Source: Chitinophagaceae bacterium (GTDB taxonomy: Bacteria; Bacteroidota; Bacteroidia; Chitinophagales; Chitinophagaceae). From it: a DNA stretch of 8,996 nt. Shown here one piece after another: positions 1-7,404 of this stretch (positions within the stretch are counted from its first letter, which is position 1; each line of letters begins with the position of its first letter). A program made the translations under genes and the position numbers. Where the stretch lies: contig JAFMJX010000064.1 of the NCBI GenBank assembly GCA_017853235.1, positions 1 through 8,996 on the forward strand, read 5' to 3'. Under the pieces are notes generated by a model. It was not told where the DNA came from, made no database searches, and saw only the letters and a list, made by a program, of their open reading frames with translations.

Positions 1-1427
1 CACCCTCCCCCTAAAGCTTTGTAAATATGAATCATAGAATTAAGTTGTCTCTTTTTAGCTTCTATTAATTCTAACTTTGTCACTAATGCATCTTTTTGAT
101 TCATTAATACTTCTAAATAATTTGCACGAGCAGATTTGAACAAATCACTTGCAATGTAAATAGACTTATTAAGTGTTTCAGATTCTTGTGATTTAAACTG
201 ATACATTTTTTGCAAATTAGTCATATTGGAAAGCTCGTTAGATACTTCCATAAAACCATTCATAATGCTTTTTTGATAATTATACATAGCCTCTATTTGG
301 ACTGCGTTTGCAGTTTTAAATGCTGCCATGATAGCTGTGCGATTTATAATAGGTCCTGTTAAATCGCCTGCTAATGAATAGGCTAATGATTGTGGCGTTT
401 TTAATAAGTAACTTGATTTAAATGCATTTAGACCAATACCACTATTTATACTAAGTGAAGGATAAAATTCAAGTTGAGCAGCCTTTACATCAAATTTAGC
501 TGCTTCTAAATCCCATTCTGCTTGTTTAATATCAGGTCTGTTTTTTAATAACTGAGAAGGGATACCCGTTTTAATTTGTTTAGGGAGGGGGATATTCAAC
601 GCTGATAATTCCCTTGGAATAGGTTGCGGATAACGTCCTAATAAAAAATTAATTTTATTTTCAGTTTCTGTAATTTTTTGAAGTAAATCAAATTCAACAG
701 CTTGTGCATTGAATAATTGTGCTTCAAATTGCTTCACAGCTAATTCGTTCACAACTGCAGCTTGTTTTTGAATTTTTACAATTTCTAACTGCTTTTGTTG
801 TAGGGCAATATTTTGTCTGATCAAATCCAATTGATTGTCGTAAGCTATAAGCTCATAATAAGTATCTGCAACTTCGGCTACCAAATTGGTGATAACTAAA
901 TTTCGACCCTCAACGGTACTTAAGTATTTTGCCCATGCAGCTTTTTTAGTATTTTGAAGTTTACCCCAAATATCAGCCTCCCAACTAGCCTGAAATCCTA
1001 CATTAAGGTTACCTAAATTTTCTGGCACTTTATTTCCAGGAGTAATGTCAGCGCTTGCATCTCCCGCTCCTTGTGAAGTATATACACCTACTTTTTCTAT
1101 ACCCAAGCCTACGCCAGCATTGACTTTTGGAAATAAAGAGCTGCTTTTAATTTTAAAATTATTTTTAGCAATTTCTATTTCCTGTAATGTGATCAGAGCA
1201 TCTTGATTGTTTTGTAATGCAGTATCAATTAAAGAAATTAAATTTTTATCATTAAAAAATTCTTTCCAATTAATAGTTGCTGCATTGCTAGTATCTGTAG
1301 ATTTTACATACTTAGTAGGCAATAATTTATTATCAGCCACTTGTGTTATTGCAGGAGCTTTACAACTTTGAATAGTATAACTTACAGTTGCTAAAATGAT
1401 GATAGAGATTATTTTATAATTTTTCAT
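1..1427 (-). CDS. Outer-membrane efflux lipoprotein, TolC/OprM (NodT) type, 3' end cut by window edge
   Basis: This is the outer-membrane channel of the tripartite pump. I translated the minus strand from the ATG at 1427-1425: 475 full codons are open to position 3, ending in IYKALGGG followed by the first two bases (TG) of a probable Trp codon. Family members commonly end at about this point, so only a residue or a few are missing. Residues 1-22 form a lipoprotein signal peptide (hydrophobic run, then IQSC with Cys22), expected to anchor the protein in the outer membrane. Family landmarks are WEADIWGKL at 149-157, RPDI at 297-300 and GPIINR near 358-363, matching the two OEP repeats that build the trimeric beta-barrel and alpha-barrel. 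The start lies 3 nt after the pump stop codon with no clear Shine-Dalgarno, which suggests translational coupling. Substrates cannot be told from sequence. Confidence 0.93.
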   Translation of the reverse strand, partial: MKNYKIISIIILATVSYTIQSCKAPAITQVADNKLLPTKYVKSTDTSNAATINWKEFFNDKNLISLIDTALQNNQDALITLQEIEIAKNNFKIKSSSLFPKVNAGVGLGIEKVGVYTSQGAGDASADITPGNKVPENLGNLNVGFQASWEADIWGKLQNTKKAAWAKYLSTVEGRNLVITNLVAEVADTYYELIAYDNQLDLIRQNIALQQKQLEIVKIQKQAAVVNELAVKQFEAQLFNAQAVEFDLLQKITETENKINFLLGRYPQPIPRELSALNIPLPKQIKTGIPSQLLKNRPDIKQAEWDLEAAKFDVKAAQLEFYPSLSINSGIGLNAFKSSYLLKTPQSLAYSLAGDLTGPIINRTAIMAAFKTANAVQIEAMYNYQKSIMNGFMEVSNELSNMTNLQKMYQFKSQESETLNKSIYIASDLFKSARANYLEVLMNQKDALVTKLELIEAKKRQLNSMIHIYKALGGG

Positions 1428-1430
1428 TTT

Positions 1431-4400
1431 TTACATTTCTTCGGTTAATGGATTTTCTTCTTCCTTTTCAACAATATGATGCTTTTCGGACATGCGCGCA
1501 AAAATGAAATACAAACCAGGAATAATAAGCACTCCAAAAATAGTACCCAATAACATTCCTCCTGCTGCAGCTGCTCCAATGGTTCTATTTCCAATAGCAC
1601 CTGGACCTGTGGCAACTACCAAAGGAATTAAACCTGCAATAAAAGCAAACGAAGTCATTAATATAGGCCTCAATCTCACCGAGGCACCCGCTATAGCAGC
1701 TTGCATCACAGTCATACCTGCTCTATGTTTTTGAACCGCAAATTCCACAATCAATACGGCGTTTTTACCTAACAATCCAATGAGCATGATCATAGCTACT
1801 TGCGCATAAATATTGTTTTCTAATCCTAATATTTGTAATAATAAAAAGGCCCCAAAAATTCCCGTAGGTAAGGATAATAAAATAGGGAAAGGCAAAATAA
1901 AACTTTCATATTGTGCCGCTAAAAGCAAATAGACAAACATTAAACAAATTAAGAAAATATATATTGCTTGGTTACCGCGTCCCACTTCATCTTTTGAAAT
2001 TCCAGCCCAGTCAATACCAAAGCCTCTAGGTAGTTTTGTTTTTGCAACTTCTGTGATTGCTTGAATAGCGCTACCACTGCTATATCCCGGGGCTGCACCA
2101 CCACTAATCTCAGATGAATTGTACATATTATGTCTGGTGATTTCTTCCAAACCATACACTTTGTCTACTGTCATAAAAGCAGAATAAGGAACCATTTCGC
2201 CACGATCATTTTTGACATATAATTTTAAAATATCTTGTGGTAATGCGCGATACTGAGGTAAAGCTTGCACCATCACTTTATATTGACGATCAAATTTAAT
2301 AAAGCTACTTGCGTATTCACTGCCAATGAGCGTAGATAAATTACTCATTGCATTATCTATTGAAATTCCTTTTTGTTGTGCTTTGTCATTATCTACATGC
2401 AACATATATTGAGGAAAACTAGCATTGTAAAAAGTAAATACAGAAGTTAATTCTTTTCTTTTATTAAGCTCTTTTGTAAATTCTTTACTTACTTCTTCCA
2501 TTTTTTTATAATCACCACTACCCGCTTTATCTAACAATCTTAACTCAAAACCACCTGCTGCTCCATATCCAGGTACTGCTGGGGGAGGGAAAAATTCAAT
2601 TGTAGCACCTTTAATGTTTTTAGTTTTTTCTTCTAAAATTTTCATGGCTTCATCTACCGAATGTTTTCTTTGATCCCAAGACTTTAAGTTTACCAAGACG
2701 GTTCCCGAACAAGCTTCGGTTCCTTCGGTTAATATTTCAAACCCTGCAATAGTAGAAACAGATTGAACATCTTCCATTGCATTAGCTTGCTTCTGAATTT
2801 GTCCTAAAATATCATTGGTACGCTCTAAAGTAGATCCAGGAGGAGTTAAAATAATCGCATAAAATACACCTTGATCTTCATTAGGTATAAATCCAGAAGG
2901 AATATTGGAGCTTAACTTCCAAGTACCTAAACAAAATACAATTAAGGTAATTATGGTTACCATTCTTCTATTTACAATGAGCGATAATAAATTATTATAT
3001 CTTCCAAGTACTTTATTAAACCAATTATTAAACCCATTTAAAATTCTATTCAACCAAGTATTTTTCTTTTTAACACCATGTGTATTTTTAAGCATGCTTG
3101 CACACAAAGCAGGTGTAAGGGTTAATGCAATGACACCCGATAAAATAATTGAAGTCGCCATTGTCACCGAAAATTGACGATAAAAAATTCCTACTGGACC
3201 TGACATAAATGCTACAGGAATAAATACCGCCGCCATCACTAATGTAATAGCAATAATAGCACCACTAATTTCAGACATGGCCAATTCGGTAGCAGCTTGA
3301 GCTTCTAAATTATGTTCTTCCATTTTAGCATGGACGGCCTCCACTACTACAATAGCATTATCCACCACAATACCAATGGCTAATACTAAAGCAAATAAGG
3401 TGATTAGATTAAGTGTGATTCCAAAAAATTGCATAAAGAAAAATGTTCCTATCAAAGAAACAGGAACGGCTATTGCAGGAATTAAAGTGGATCTCCAATC
3501 TCCTAAAAATATAAATACCACTAAACTAACTAATAAAAAAGCCTCTAATAAAGTGTGTAATACCTTTTCAATAGATGCATCTAAAAATTTAGAAACGTCA
3601 TAACTAATTTCATAATCCATCCCTTTGGAAAAAGAAGAAGCTTTTATTTCTTCCATCTTTTGTTTGATATTACTTATCACTGCACTCGCATTACTACCAT
3701 AAGATTGCTTAATCATAATAGAAGCTGCAGGCTTTCCATTTAATTTAGAGTATAAATCATAGTATGTACTACCAAATTCAACATCCGCTACATCTTTAAT
3801 GCGTAATATTTGGCCGCTGGGGCTGGATTTTAAAACAATATTTTCATACCCTTCTTTAGTACTATATCTTCCGGGATATTTTAATACATACTCAAAACTT
3901 TGCGCTTTCTTGCCCGAGCTTTCTCCTGTTTTTCCAGGTGCAGCTTCCAAATTTTGTTCATCTAACGCTTTTAACACTTCTTCTGCTGAAACTGAATAAG
4001 CCAACATACGATCAGGTTTCAGCCAAATACGCATTGCATATTCACGATTTCCTAAAATGTCCGCAAAGCCAACACCATCCACTCTTTTTAGGTCAGCTAA
4101 TAAATTGATATCTGCAAAATTGTATAAAAAGTTTACATCCATAGAAGTATCCTTGCTAAATACATTGATGTACATCAACATATTGGACTCTTCTCTTGTA
4201 ATTTTTACACCTTGCTTTACAACGGCAGGTGGTAATTTATTTAAAACTGCTGCAACTCGGTTTTGAACATTGACAGAAGCAATATTAGGATCGGTTCCTA
4301 ATTCAAAAATGACATTAATGGAACACACCCCATCGTTGCCAGCATCAGACGCTATATATTTCATACCTGGAACTCCATTGATGGCTCTTTCAAGTGGAAT

Positions 4401-4586
4401 TACAACTGCCTTGATCATTAATTCACCATTCGCTCCTGGATATTCAGCCGAAATATTCACTTTAGGAGGAGAAATAGCAGGGAATTGTGTTACAGGTAAC
4501 TGAACAATTGCCAAAGCTCCCAACAAAGTAATGATGATAGAAATAACAATAGATAAAACAGGTCTCTTTATAAATTTATTAAACAT
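1431..4586 (-). CDS. RND multidrug efflux pump, inner-membrane permease, HAE-1 (AcrB/MexB-like)
   Basis: A proton-driven exporter of the hydrophobe/amphiphile efflux family. Its 1051 residues match the family's usual 1030-1060. The first membrane helix is near residues 11-29. A helix-rich block at about 340-500 contains the conserved Glu348 and FLGDWRSTLIP, and a second block lies at about 875-1030, with two large periplasmic pore/docking domains between. Proton-relay positions can be aligned with AcrB: the GxxxD motif is present (Gly405, Asp409), Lys941 in GLLGKNAVLIVEF matches AcrB Lys940, and VRLRPILMTS matches the AcrB Arg971 region. The residue after Asp409 is Asn410, whereas AcrB has a second Asp (Asp408). 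LAAQYESF and FYRQFSVTMA are also typical. The gene starts 20 nt after the adaptor gene and ends 3 nt before the channel gene. Lack of metal-pump signatures argues for organic substrates, but these are unknown. Confidence 0.97.
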   Translation of the reverse strand: MFNKFIKRPVLSIVISIIITLLGALAIVQLPVTQFPAISPPKVNISAEYPGANGELMIKAVVIPLERAINGVPGMKYIASDAGNDGVCSINVIFELGTDPNIASVNVQNRVAAVLNKLPPAVVKQGVKITREESNMLMYINVFSKDTSMDVNFLYNFADINLLADLKRVDGVGFADILGNREYAMRIWLKPDRMLAYSVSAEEVLKALDEQNLEAAPGKTGESSGKKAQSFEYVLKYPGRYSTKEGYENIVLKSSPSGQILRIKDVADVEFGSTYYDLYSKLNGKPAASIMIKQSYGSNASAVISNIKQKMEEIKASSFSKGMDYEISYDVSKFLDASIEKVLHTLLEAFLLVSLVVFIFLGDWRSTLIPAIAVPVSLIGTFFFMQFFGITLNLITLFALVLAIGIVVDNAIVVVEAVHAKMEEHNLEAQAATELAMSEISGAIIAITLVMAAVFIPVAFMSGPVGIFYRQFSVTMATSIILSGVIALTLTPALCASMLKNTHGVKKKNTWLNRILNGFNNWFNKVLGRYNNLLSLIVNRRMVTIITLIVFCLGTWKLSSNIPSGFIPNEDQGVFYAIILTPPGSTLERTNDILGQIQKQANAMEDVQSVSTIAGFEILTEGTEACSGTVLVNLKSWDQRKHSVDEAMKILEEKTKNIKGATIEFFPPPAVPGYGAAGGFELRLLDKAGSGDYKKMEEVSKEFTKELNKRKELTSVFTFYNASFPQYMLHVDNDKAQQKGISIDNAMSNLSTLIGSEYASSFIKFDRQYKVMVQALPQYRALPQDILKLYVKNDRGEMVPYSAFMTVDKVYGLEEITRHNMYNSSEISGGAAPGYSSGSAIQAITEVAKTKLPRGFGIDWAGISKDEVGRGNQAIYIFLICLMFVYLLLAAQYESFILPFPILLSLPTGIFGAFLLLQILGLENNIYAQVAMIMLIGLLGKNAVLIVEFAVQKHRAGMTVMQAAIAGASVRLRPILMTSFAFIAGLIPLVVATGPGAIGNRTIGAAAAGGMLLGTIFGVLIIPGLYFIFARMSEKHHIVEKEEENPLTEEM

Positions 4587-4606
4587 ATTTGTTATTTTTT
4601 GCGATC

Positions 4607-5683
4607 CTATTGTTTATTAATTAATATTAAAGCTTGTTGAGGCGATACAAAAATGCTTTCAATTTTTTCATCTTCCTTAACCGATTGAATACCCTCTAAC
4701 AATATTTTCTCAGAAGATTGAATACCAGATTCAATAATATAAATATTTGAAATTTTTTGCTTTATAACTATGGGTCTTGTTTTAACAATATTATTTTGAT
4801 CTATCACATATACATACATTTTATCTTGCACTTCAAATGTTGCTTTTTGTGGAATAATCAATGCATTTTTTAAATCAAATGTTAACTGCACCTTTCCTGT
4901 TTCACCATGCTTTAATAATAATTCAGGGTTGGGAAATTTCGCTCTAAAAGCAATGGTTCCAGTGTTGTTATCAAATTCTCCTTCGATAGTTTCAATTGCA
5001 CCTTTATACTTGTGAGGTTGATTATTAGCTAATAATAGTTTAGCACCCATTTTGCTTTTAGAATTAGCTTGTGTTTTAAAATCTAAATATTCTTGTTCAG
5101 TCACATTAAAATAAGCATATACCTCTTTGTTGTTAGATAAAGTAGTTAATAATGTACCCTCATCAATGAGACTACCCGCTTTAAACTTAAGCCTGTCAAT
5201 AATTCCGTCAAATGGTGCTGTAATTTTTGTATAAGAAACATATAATTCAGCCATAGCCGCCTCTGCTTTTACTTCATTTAGTTTTGCTACAGAAAGCGCT
5301 AATTCATTTTTTGAAACGATACCTTTATCTGCCAATGTTTTTACGTTTTGCATTTCCAATTCGGCGGTTTTAACTTGTGCTTGCGCTTTGGCTAATTCGG
5401 CTTCATATTCACGTGGGCGAATGGTAAAAAGAAGTTGCCCTTTTTTTACAACCTGGCCTTCGTCTACATTGATGGTCTCTATAAAGCCTTTTACTTTTGC
5501 TCGTATTTCGATATTCTGCAAGGACTGAATTTGTGCAACATATTCCTTAGTAAAGGAAGTATCCATTAAAACGGGACTTGTGACGGTATATTTACCGGTT
5601 TCCGTTTTTTCTTCCTTTTTAGCAGTACAGGCAAAAAATGTGACATAAAAAACAAGACTGAGAATAAATAAATTTTTCTTCAT
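4607..5683 (-). CDS. RND efflux periplasmic adaptor (membrane fusion) lipoprotein, AcrA/MexA-like
   Basis: The periplasmic adaptor that joins the inner-membrane pump to the outer-membrane channel. It has 358 residues, normal for the family. The N-terminus is a hydrophobic signal ending in FFAC (Cys19), a somewhat atypical lipobox followed by a charged KKEEK linker, so it is probably an inner-membrane lipoprotein. The first half of the lipoyl domain is at about 55-90 (AKVKGFIETINVDEG then VVKKGQLLF). An alpha-helical hairpin rich in Ala, Glu and Lys follows at 92-148. The second lipoyl half has ITAPFDGII at 154-162. A beta-barrel domain spans about 186-270, and a membrane-proximal domain with ALIIPQKA at 274-281 completes the order. 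It is the first gene of the operon and uses a TAG stop. A GGATCG stretch overlapping that stop is the only Shine-Dalgarno-like sequence before the pump gene, and it is too distant to be convincing. Confidence 0.96.
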   Translation of the reverse strand: MKKNLFILSLVFYVTFFACTAKKEEKTETGKYTVTSPVLMDTSFTKEYVAQIQSLQNIEIRAKVKGFIETINVDEGQVVKKGQLLFTIRPREYEAELAKAQAQVKTAELEMQNVKTLADKGIVSKNELALSVAKLNEVKAEAAMAELYVSYTKITAPFDGIIDRLKFKAGSLIDEGTLLTTLSNNKEVYAYFNVTEQEYLDFKTQANSKSKMGAKLLLANNQPHKYKGAIETIEGEFDNNTGTIAFRAKFPNPELLLKHGETGKVQLTFDLKNALIIPQKATFEVQDKMYVYVIDQNNIVKTRPIVIKQKISNIYIIESGIQSSEKILLEGIQSVKEDEKIESIFVSPQQALILINKQ

Positions 5684-5717
5684 GGGAATTTTATATTTTA
5701 TAAAAATAATTTACGGG

Positions 5718-5751
5718 CAAAACTGGAGGAAATCAAACAGGAACAACAAAA
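5718..5751 (-). promoter_or_regulatory. Candidate promoter of the efflux operon
   Basis: On the minus strand CAGTTTTG (5725-5718) differs by one base from the Bacteroidota -7 consensus TAnnTTTG. A TTG lies 18 nt upstream (5746-5744), and a TTTTG lies directly before that. This would place transcription start about 30 nt before the adaptor ATG. It is a consensus match with one mismatch in AT-rich DNA, so support is modest. Confidence 0.3.
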
Positions 5752-5803
5752 CCAAACTCAATTTAAATTTTAGGTTATCAAAACCTTGATTCAATTAGTT
5801 GGA

Positions 5804-5826
5804 TAATAGAAGCATAGCTTCTATTA
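5804..5826 (-). terminator. 10-bp hairpin after the small secreted-protein gene
   Basis: TAATAGAAGC (5804-5813) and GCTTCTATTA (5817-5826) are perfect inverted repeats separated by 3 nt. The hairpin sits 8 nt after the stop codon of the 120-residue gene, in the right place to end its transcript before the efflux operon. It is AT-rich and lacks a following T run on the minus strand (TCCAAC follows), so it could be a weak terminator or an RNA-end stabiliser instead. Confidence 0.45.
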
Positions 5827-5834
5827 ATTAGGAT

Positions 5835-6197
5835 TTAAAGTCTAAAAACGCTAATAAATATGAAAAGCGATGAGTGTAGAAAATAATTGGATAGGCTAGA
5901 CCACAAATGTTTCAATTGAACATCAAGTGCAGTATTACCTATTTTAAATGGCGAACTACTCAATATAGTTTTAGATATAGCTGCTTCTTTACGCTCAGAT
6001 TCACTAAAATCATCATCCTCAGCTATAATACAATGATCATCTAATAAAGGATTATTACTTTGAGAATAAATTTCAAGAGGTGAATTATTATAATAATGTA
6101 TAGAAATACTGTTGTGTAAAGATACATCCTGGGCGTTCGGATGTGTTGGAAAAAAGAGTGCCAACAAAAAACTAAAACAGTATATTATTAATTTCAT
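5835..6197 (-). CDS. Small secreted protein of unknown function (120 aa)
   Basis: I do not recognise a family. Visible features are a signal peptide at residues 1-23 (MKLIIYC, a hydrophobic core with FLLALFF, then a probable cut after NAQ), a polar Ser/Asn/Tyr-rich middle, an acidic patch AEDDDFSESERKE at 59-71, and a hydrophobic, aromatic C-terminus (FLHSSLFIFISVFRL) that could be a short membrane or beta-strand segment. No Cys pair or catalytic motif is seen beyond Cys7 and Cys56. Evidence that it is a real gene is the credible signal peptide, a perfect TAnnTTTG element just upstream, a hairpin just after the stop, and no competing reading frame. It lies 151 nt upstream of the efflux operon on the same strand, so it may be a co-regulated envelope-stress protein or simply a neighbour. 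A spurious ORF remains possible. Confidence 0.6.
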   Translation of the reverse strand: MKLIIYCFSFLLALFFPTHPNAQDVSLHNSISIHYYNNSPLEIYSQSNNPLLDDHCIIAEDDDFSESERKEAAISKTILSSSPFKIGNTALDVQLKHLWSSLSNYFLHSSLFIFISVFRL

Positions 6198-6205
6198 AAA
6201 CTTAT

Positions 6206-6234
6206 CAAATATACGAAGAGTAGATGTTGCAAAA
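6206..6234 (-). promoter_or_regulatory. Promoter of the small secreted-protein gene
   Basis: TATATTTG (6213-6206, minus strand) is an exact match to the Bacteroidota -7 element TAnnTTTG. A TTTTG (6234-6230) lies 16 nt upstream as a -33 element, one or two bases closer than the usual 17-23. The -7 element ends only 8 nt before the ATG, so the transcript would have almost no leader, consistent with the absence of a Shine-Dalgarno. Confidence 0.5.
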
Positions 6235-6400
6235 TAAAATTTAACAAATTTATTAAACTTTTAAAGGTATTTAAATGGTAGCTTGTAGGGAATTATTGGA
6301 AAGCCATTCTGCTGGAAGATTTGAATCATGGAAATTTAAGTAATTTAGCTTCAGATATGATGATATCTAAAAAATTAAACAAAGTTTAAAATTATAAACT
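6235..6400. other. AT-rich intergenic region with a 35-codon coding-like stretch
   Basis: This gap between two divergent genes carries no clear promoter for the TPR gene on the plus strand; the nearest candidate, AAGATTTG with a TTG 17 nt upstream, misses the -7 consensus by one base. Codons 6282-6386 on the plus strand are open without an ATG at their head and read NYWKAILLEDLNHGNL and onward to a TAA at 6387. The composition looks more protein-like than the flanks. It may be a decayed gene end or chance. Confidence 0.3.
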
Positions 6401-6766
6401 ATGAAATTGAGGTTATTTGGATTTTTGGCCTTTTGTTTAATGGGTTCAGCTATTCAGGCTCAACAAACAAGTAAGGATTTTTTTCAAAGAGGGACTGTAA
6501 AATATCAATTGGAAGACTATAAAGCTGCTATAATTGATTTCGATCAAGGAATAGAGATTGCGCATTCCAATGAATTTCCAAAAAATAAAAAAACAAAGGA
6601 CAACCCCACCTACGACAAACAACTGGCTTCTGCCTATTTAAAAAGAGGTTTATGTAAAATAAAGCTAAATGATAAAAAAGGGGGATGCATGGATATTGAC
6701 AAGGCGCTTTATATGGGAGATGAAAAAGCGTATAGAGAAAAAGAGAAATATTGTAAAGAATATTAA
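6401..6766 (+). CDS. Secreted small tetratricopeptide-repeat (TPR) protein
   Basis: A 121-residue exported protein. Residues 1-20 form a type I signal peptide (MKLRLFGFLAF, then AIQA with probable cleavage before QQ). Two TPR units follow: about 24-57 (FFQRGTVKYQLEDYKAAIID, matching the helix A/helix B pattern with Gly, Tyr and Ala at canonical places) and about 75-108 (SAYLKRGLCKIKLNDKKGGC, then DIDKALYMGD). TPRs bind other proteins, so this is probably a small scaffold or adaptor in the periplasm. Between the repeats is a Lys-rich insert (NKKTKDNPTYDK) that would lengthen the loop. The end KEYC-like segment (EKYCKEY) is common in short Bacteroidota TPR proteins. There is no Shine-Dalgarno before the ATG. 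It lies alone: 203 nt from the divergent gene and 153 nt before the next. Its partner is unknown. Confidence 0.85.
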   Translation: MKLRLFGFLAFCLMGSAIQAQQTSKDFFQRGTVKYQLEDYKAAIIDFDQGIEIAHSNEFPKNKKTKDNPTYDKQLASAYLKRGLCKIKLNDKKGGCMDIDKALYMGDEKAYREKEKYCKEY

Positions 6767-6852
6767 ATATTAAATTCTACTAGGCATATCATTTTTACTT
6801 GGAACCACCAATAATTAATCTTCAGCTGTACATAATTCAAATTTTAATAAAC

Positions 6853-6860
6853 TATTTTTG
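6853..6860 (+). promoter_or_regulatory. Candidate -7 element for the DoxX-like gene
   Basis: TATTTTTG is an exact match to the TAnnTTTG -7 consensus of Bacteroidota. No TTG lies at the proper distance upstream (a CTG at 6826-6828 is the closest). Transcription would start about 54 nt before the ATG at 6920. The missing -33 element limits confidence. Confidence 0.35.
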
Positions 6861-6919
6861 AATCTATAAAATTTGTAAATTGTATTCATCAATAATTAAA
6901 AACAAAAATTGCTTTCCTT

Positions 6920-7285
6920 ATGAAAACTACCAAAATTATTTATTGGGTAACCACTAGTATTATTTGCTTATTTGCATCTACAGCTATTTTTATGAATTCG
7001 GAAATGGCTATAAAAGGTACCGAACACCTAGGCATACCTCGTTATTTAGGATTAGAAGTTAGTATTGGACAGCTTATTGGCTTGGTATTATTAATCGTTC
7101 CAGCAGTTCCTGCTCGATTTAAAGAATGGGCTTACGTAGGATTTGGAATTATGTATTTAACAGCTATTAATGCTCATATTTCGGTAGGAGATCCTATTGG
7201 GAACACTGCAATGGCAGGTGTATTCTTTGGTTTATTATTAACTTCCTATTTCAGCTTTCATAAATTACAAGCACAAAAAGCTTAA
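6920..7285 (+). CDS. DoxX-like family integral membrane protein
   Basis: A 121-residue protein with four predicted membrane helices at about 5-24, 42-62, 69-88 and 95-112. This length, the helix layout, the N-terminal IIYWVTT segment, the LGIPRYLG loop after helix 1 and the charged ARFKEWAY loop between helices 2 and 3 fit the DoxX-like (DoxX_2) family common in Bacteroidota. Relatives such as DoxD/DoxX are tied to quinone-linked redox in some organisms, but most DoxX-like proteins have no known activity, so none is assigned. The ATG is chosen because the first helix starts directly after MKTTK; no in-frame upstream ATG is needed. It is followed 34 nt later by a strong terminator, so it ends its transcription unit, and it is probably separate from the TPR gene 153 nt upstream. 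Confidence 0.85.
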   Translation: MKTTKIIYWVTTSIICLFASTAIFMNSEMAIKGTEHLGIPRYLGLEVSIGQLIGLVLLIVPAVPARFKEWAYVGFGIMYLTAINAHISVGDPIGNTAMAGVFFGLLLTSYFSFHKLQAQKA

Positions 7286-7318
7286 TTTTTTAATGAAGAA
7301 CTTTCATAAAGGTTGTAC

Positions 7319-7359
7319 AAAAAAGGCCCCGTCTATAAATTCGAGACGGGGCCTTTTTT
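7319..7359. terminator. Strong bidirectional intrinsic terminator
   Basis: A 16-nt perfect inverted repeat: the left arm 7319-7334 (AAAAAAGGCCCCGTCT) pairs with the right arm 7344-7359, with a 9-nt loop. The inner 10 pairs are GC-rich, in sharp contrast to the surrounding DNA. The A6 on the left and T6 on the right give a U tract on either strand, so it can stop the DoxX-like transcript (plus) and the DUF4440 transcript (minus), whose stop codons converge on it. Confidence 0.93.
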
Positions 7360-7404
7360 ATTTTAAAGCCTCTATATTGAATGGTTTGTTATTAAACGCG
7401 ATTT

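Noticed and set aside
1492..4503. Several plus-strand open frames of 66-90 codons (for example 1492-1734, 2905-3177, 3376-3603, 4270-4503) and a minus-strand frame at 1949-2155.
   Set aside because: They lie wholly inside the strongly supported RND pump gene in other frames, have no family features, and are shadows of its codon use.
1431..5683. Possible heavy-metal (CusCBA-type) assignment for the efflux operon.
   Set aside because: The pump aligns with HAE-1 drug pumps through the whole length, the adaptor lacks Met/His metal-binding clusters, and no metal-handling genes are nearby.
6835..6863. 7-bp inverted repeat ATTCAAA / TTTGAAT around the candidate -7 element of the DoxX-like gene.
   Set aside because: Short AT-rich arms 15 nt apart are expected by chance in this DNA; not enough to call an operator.
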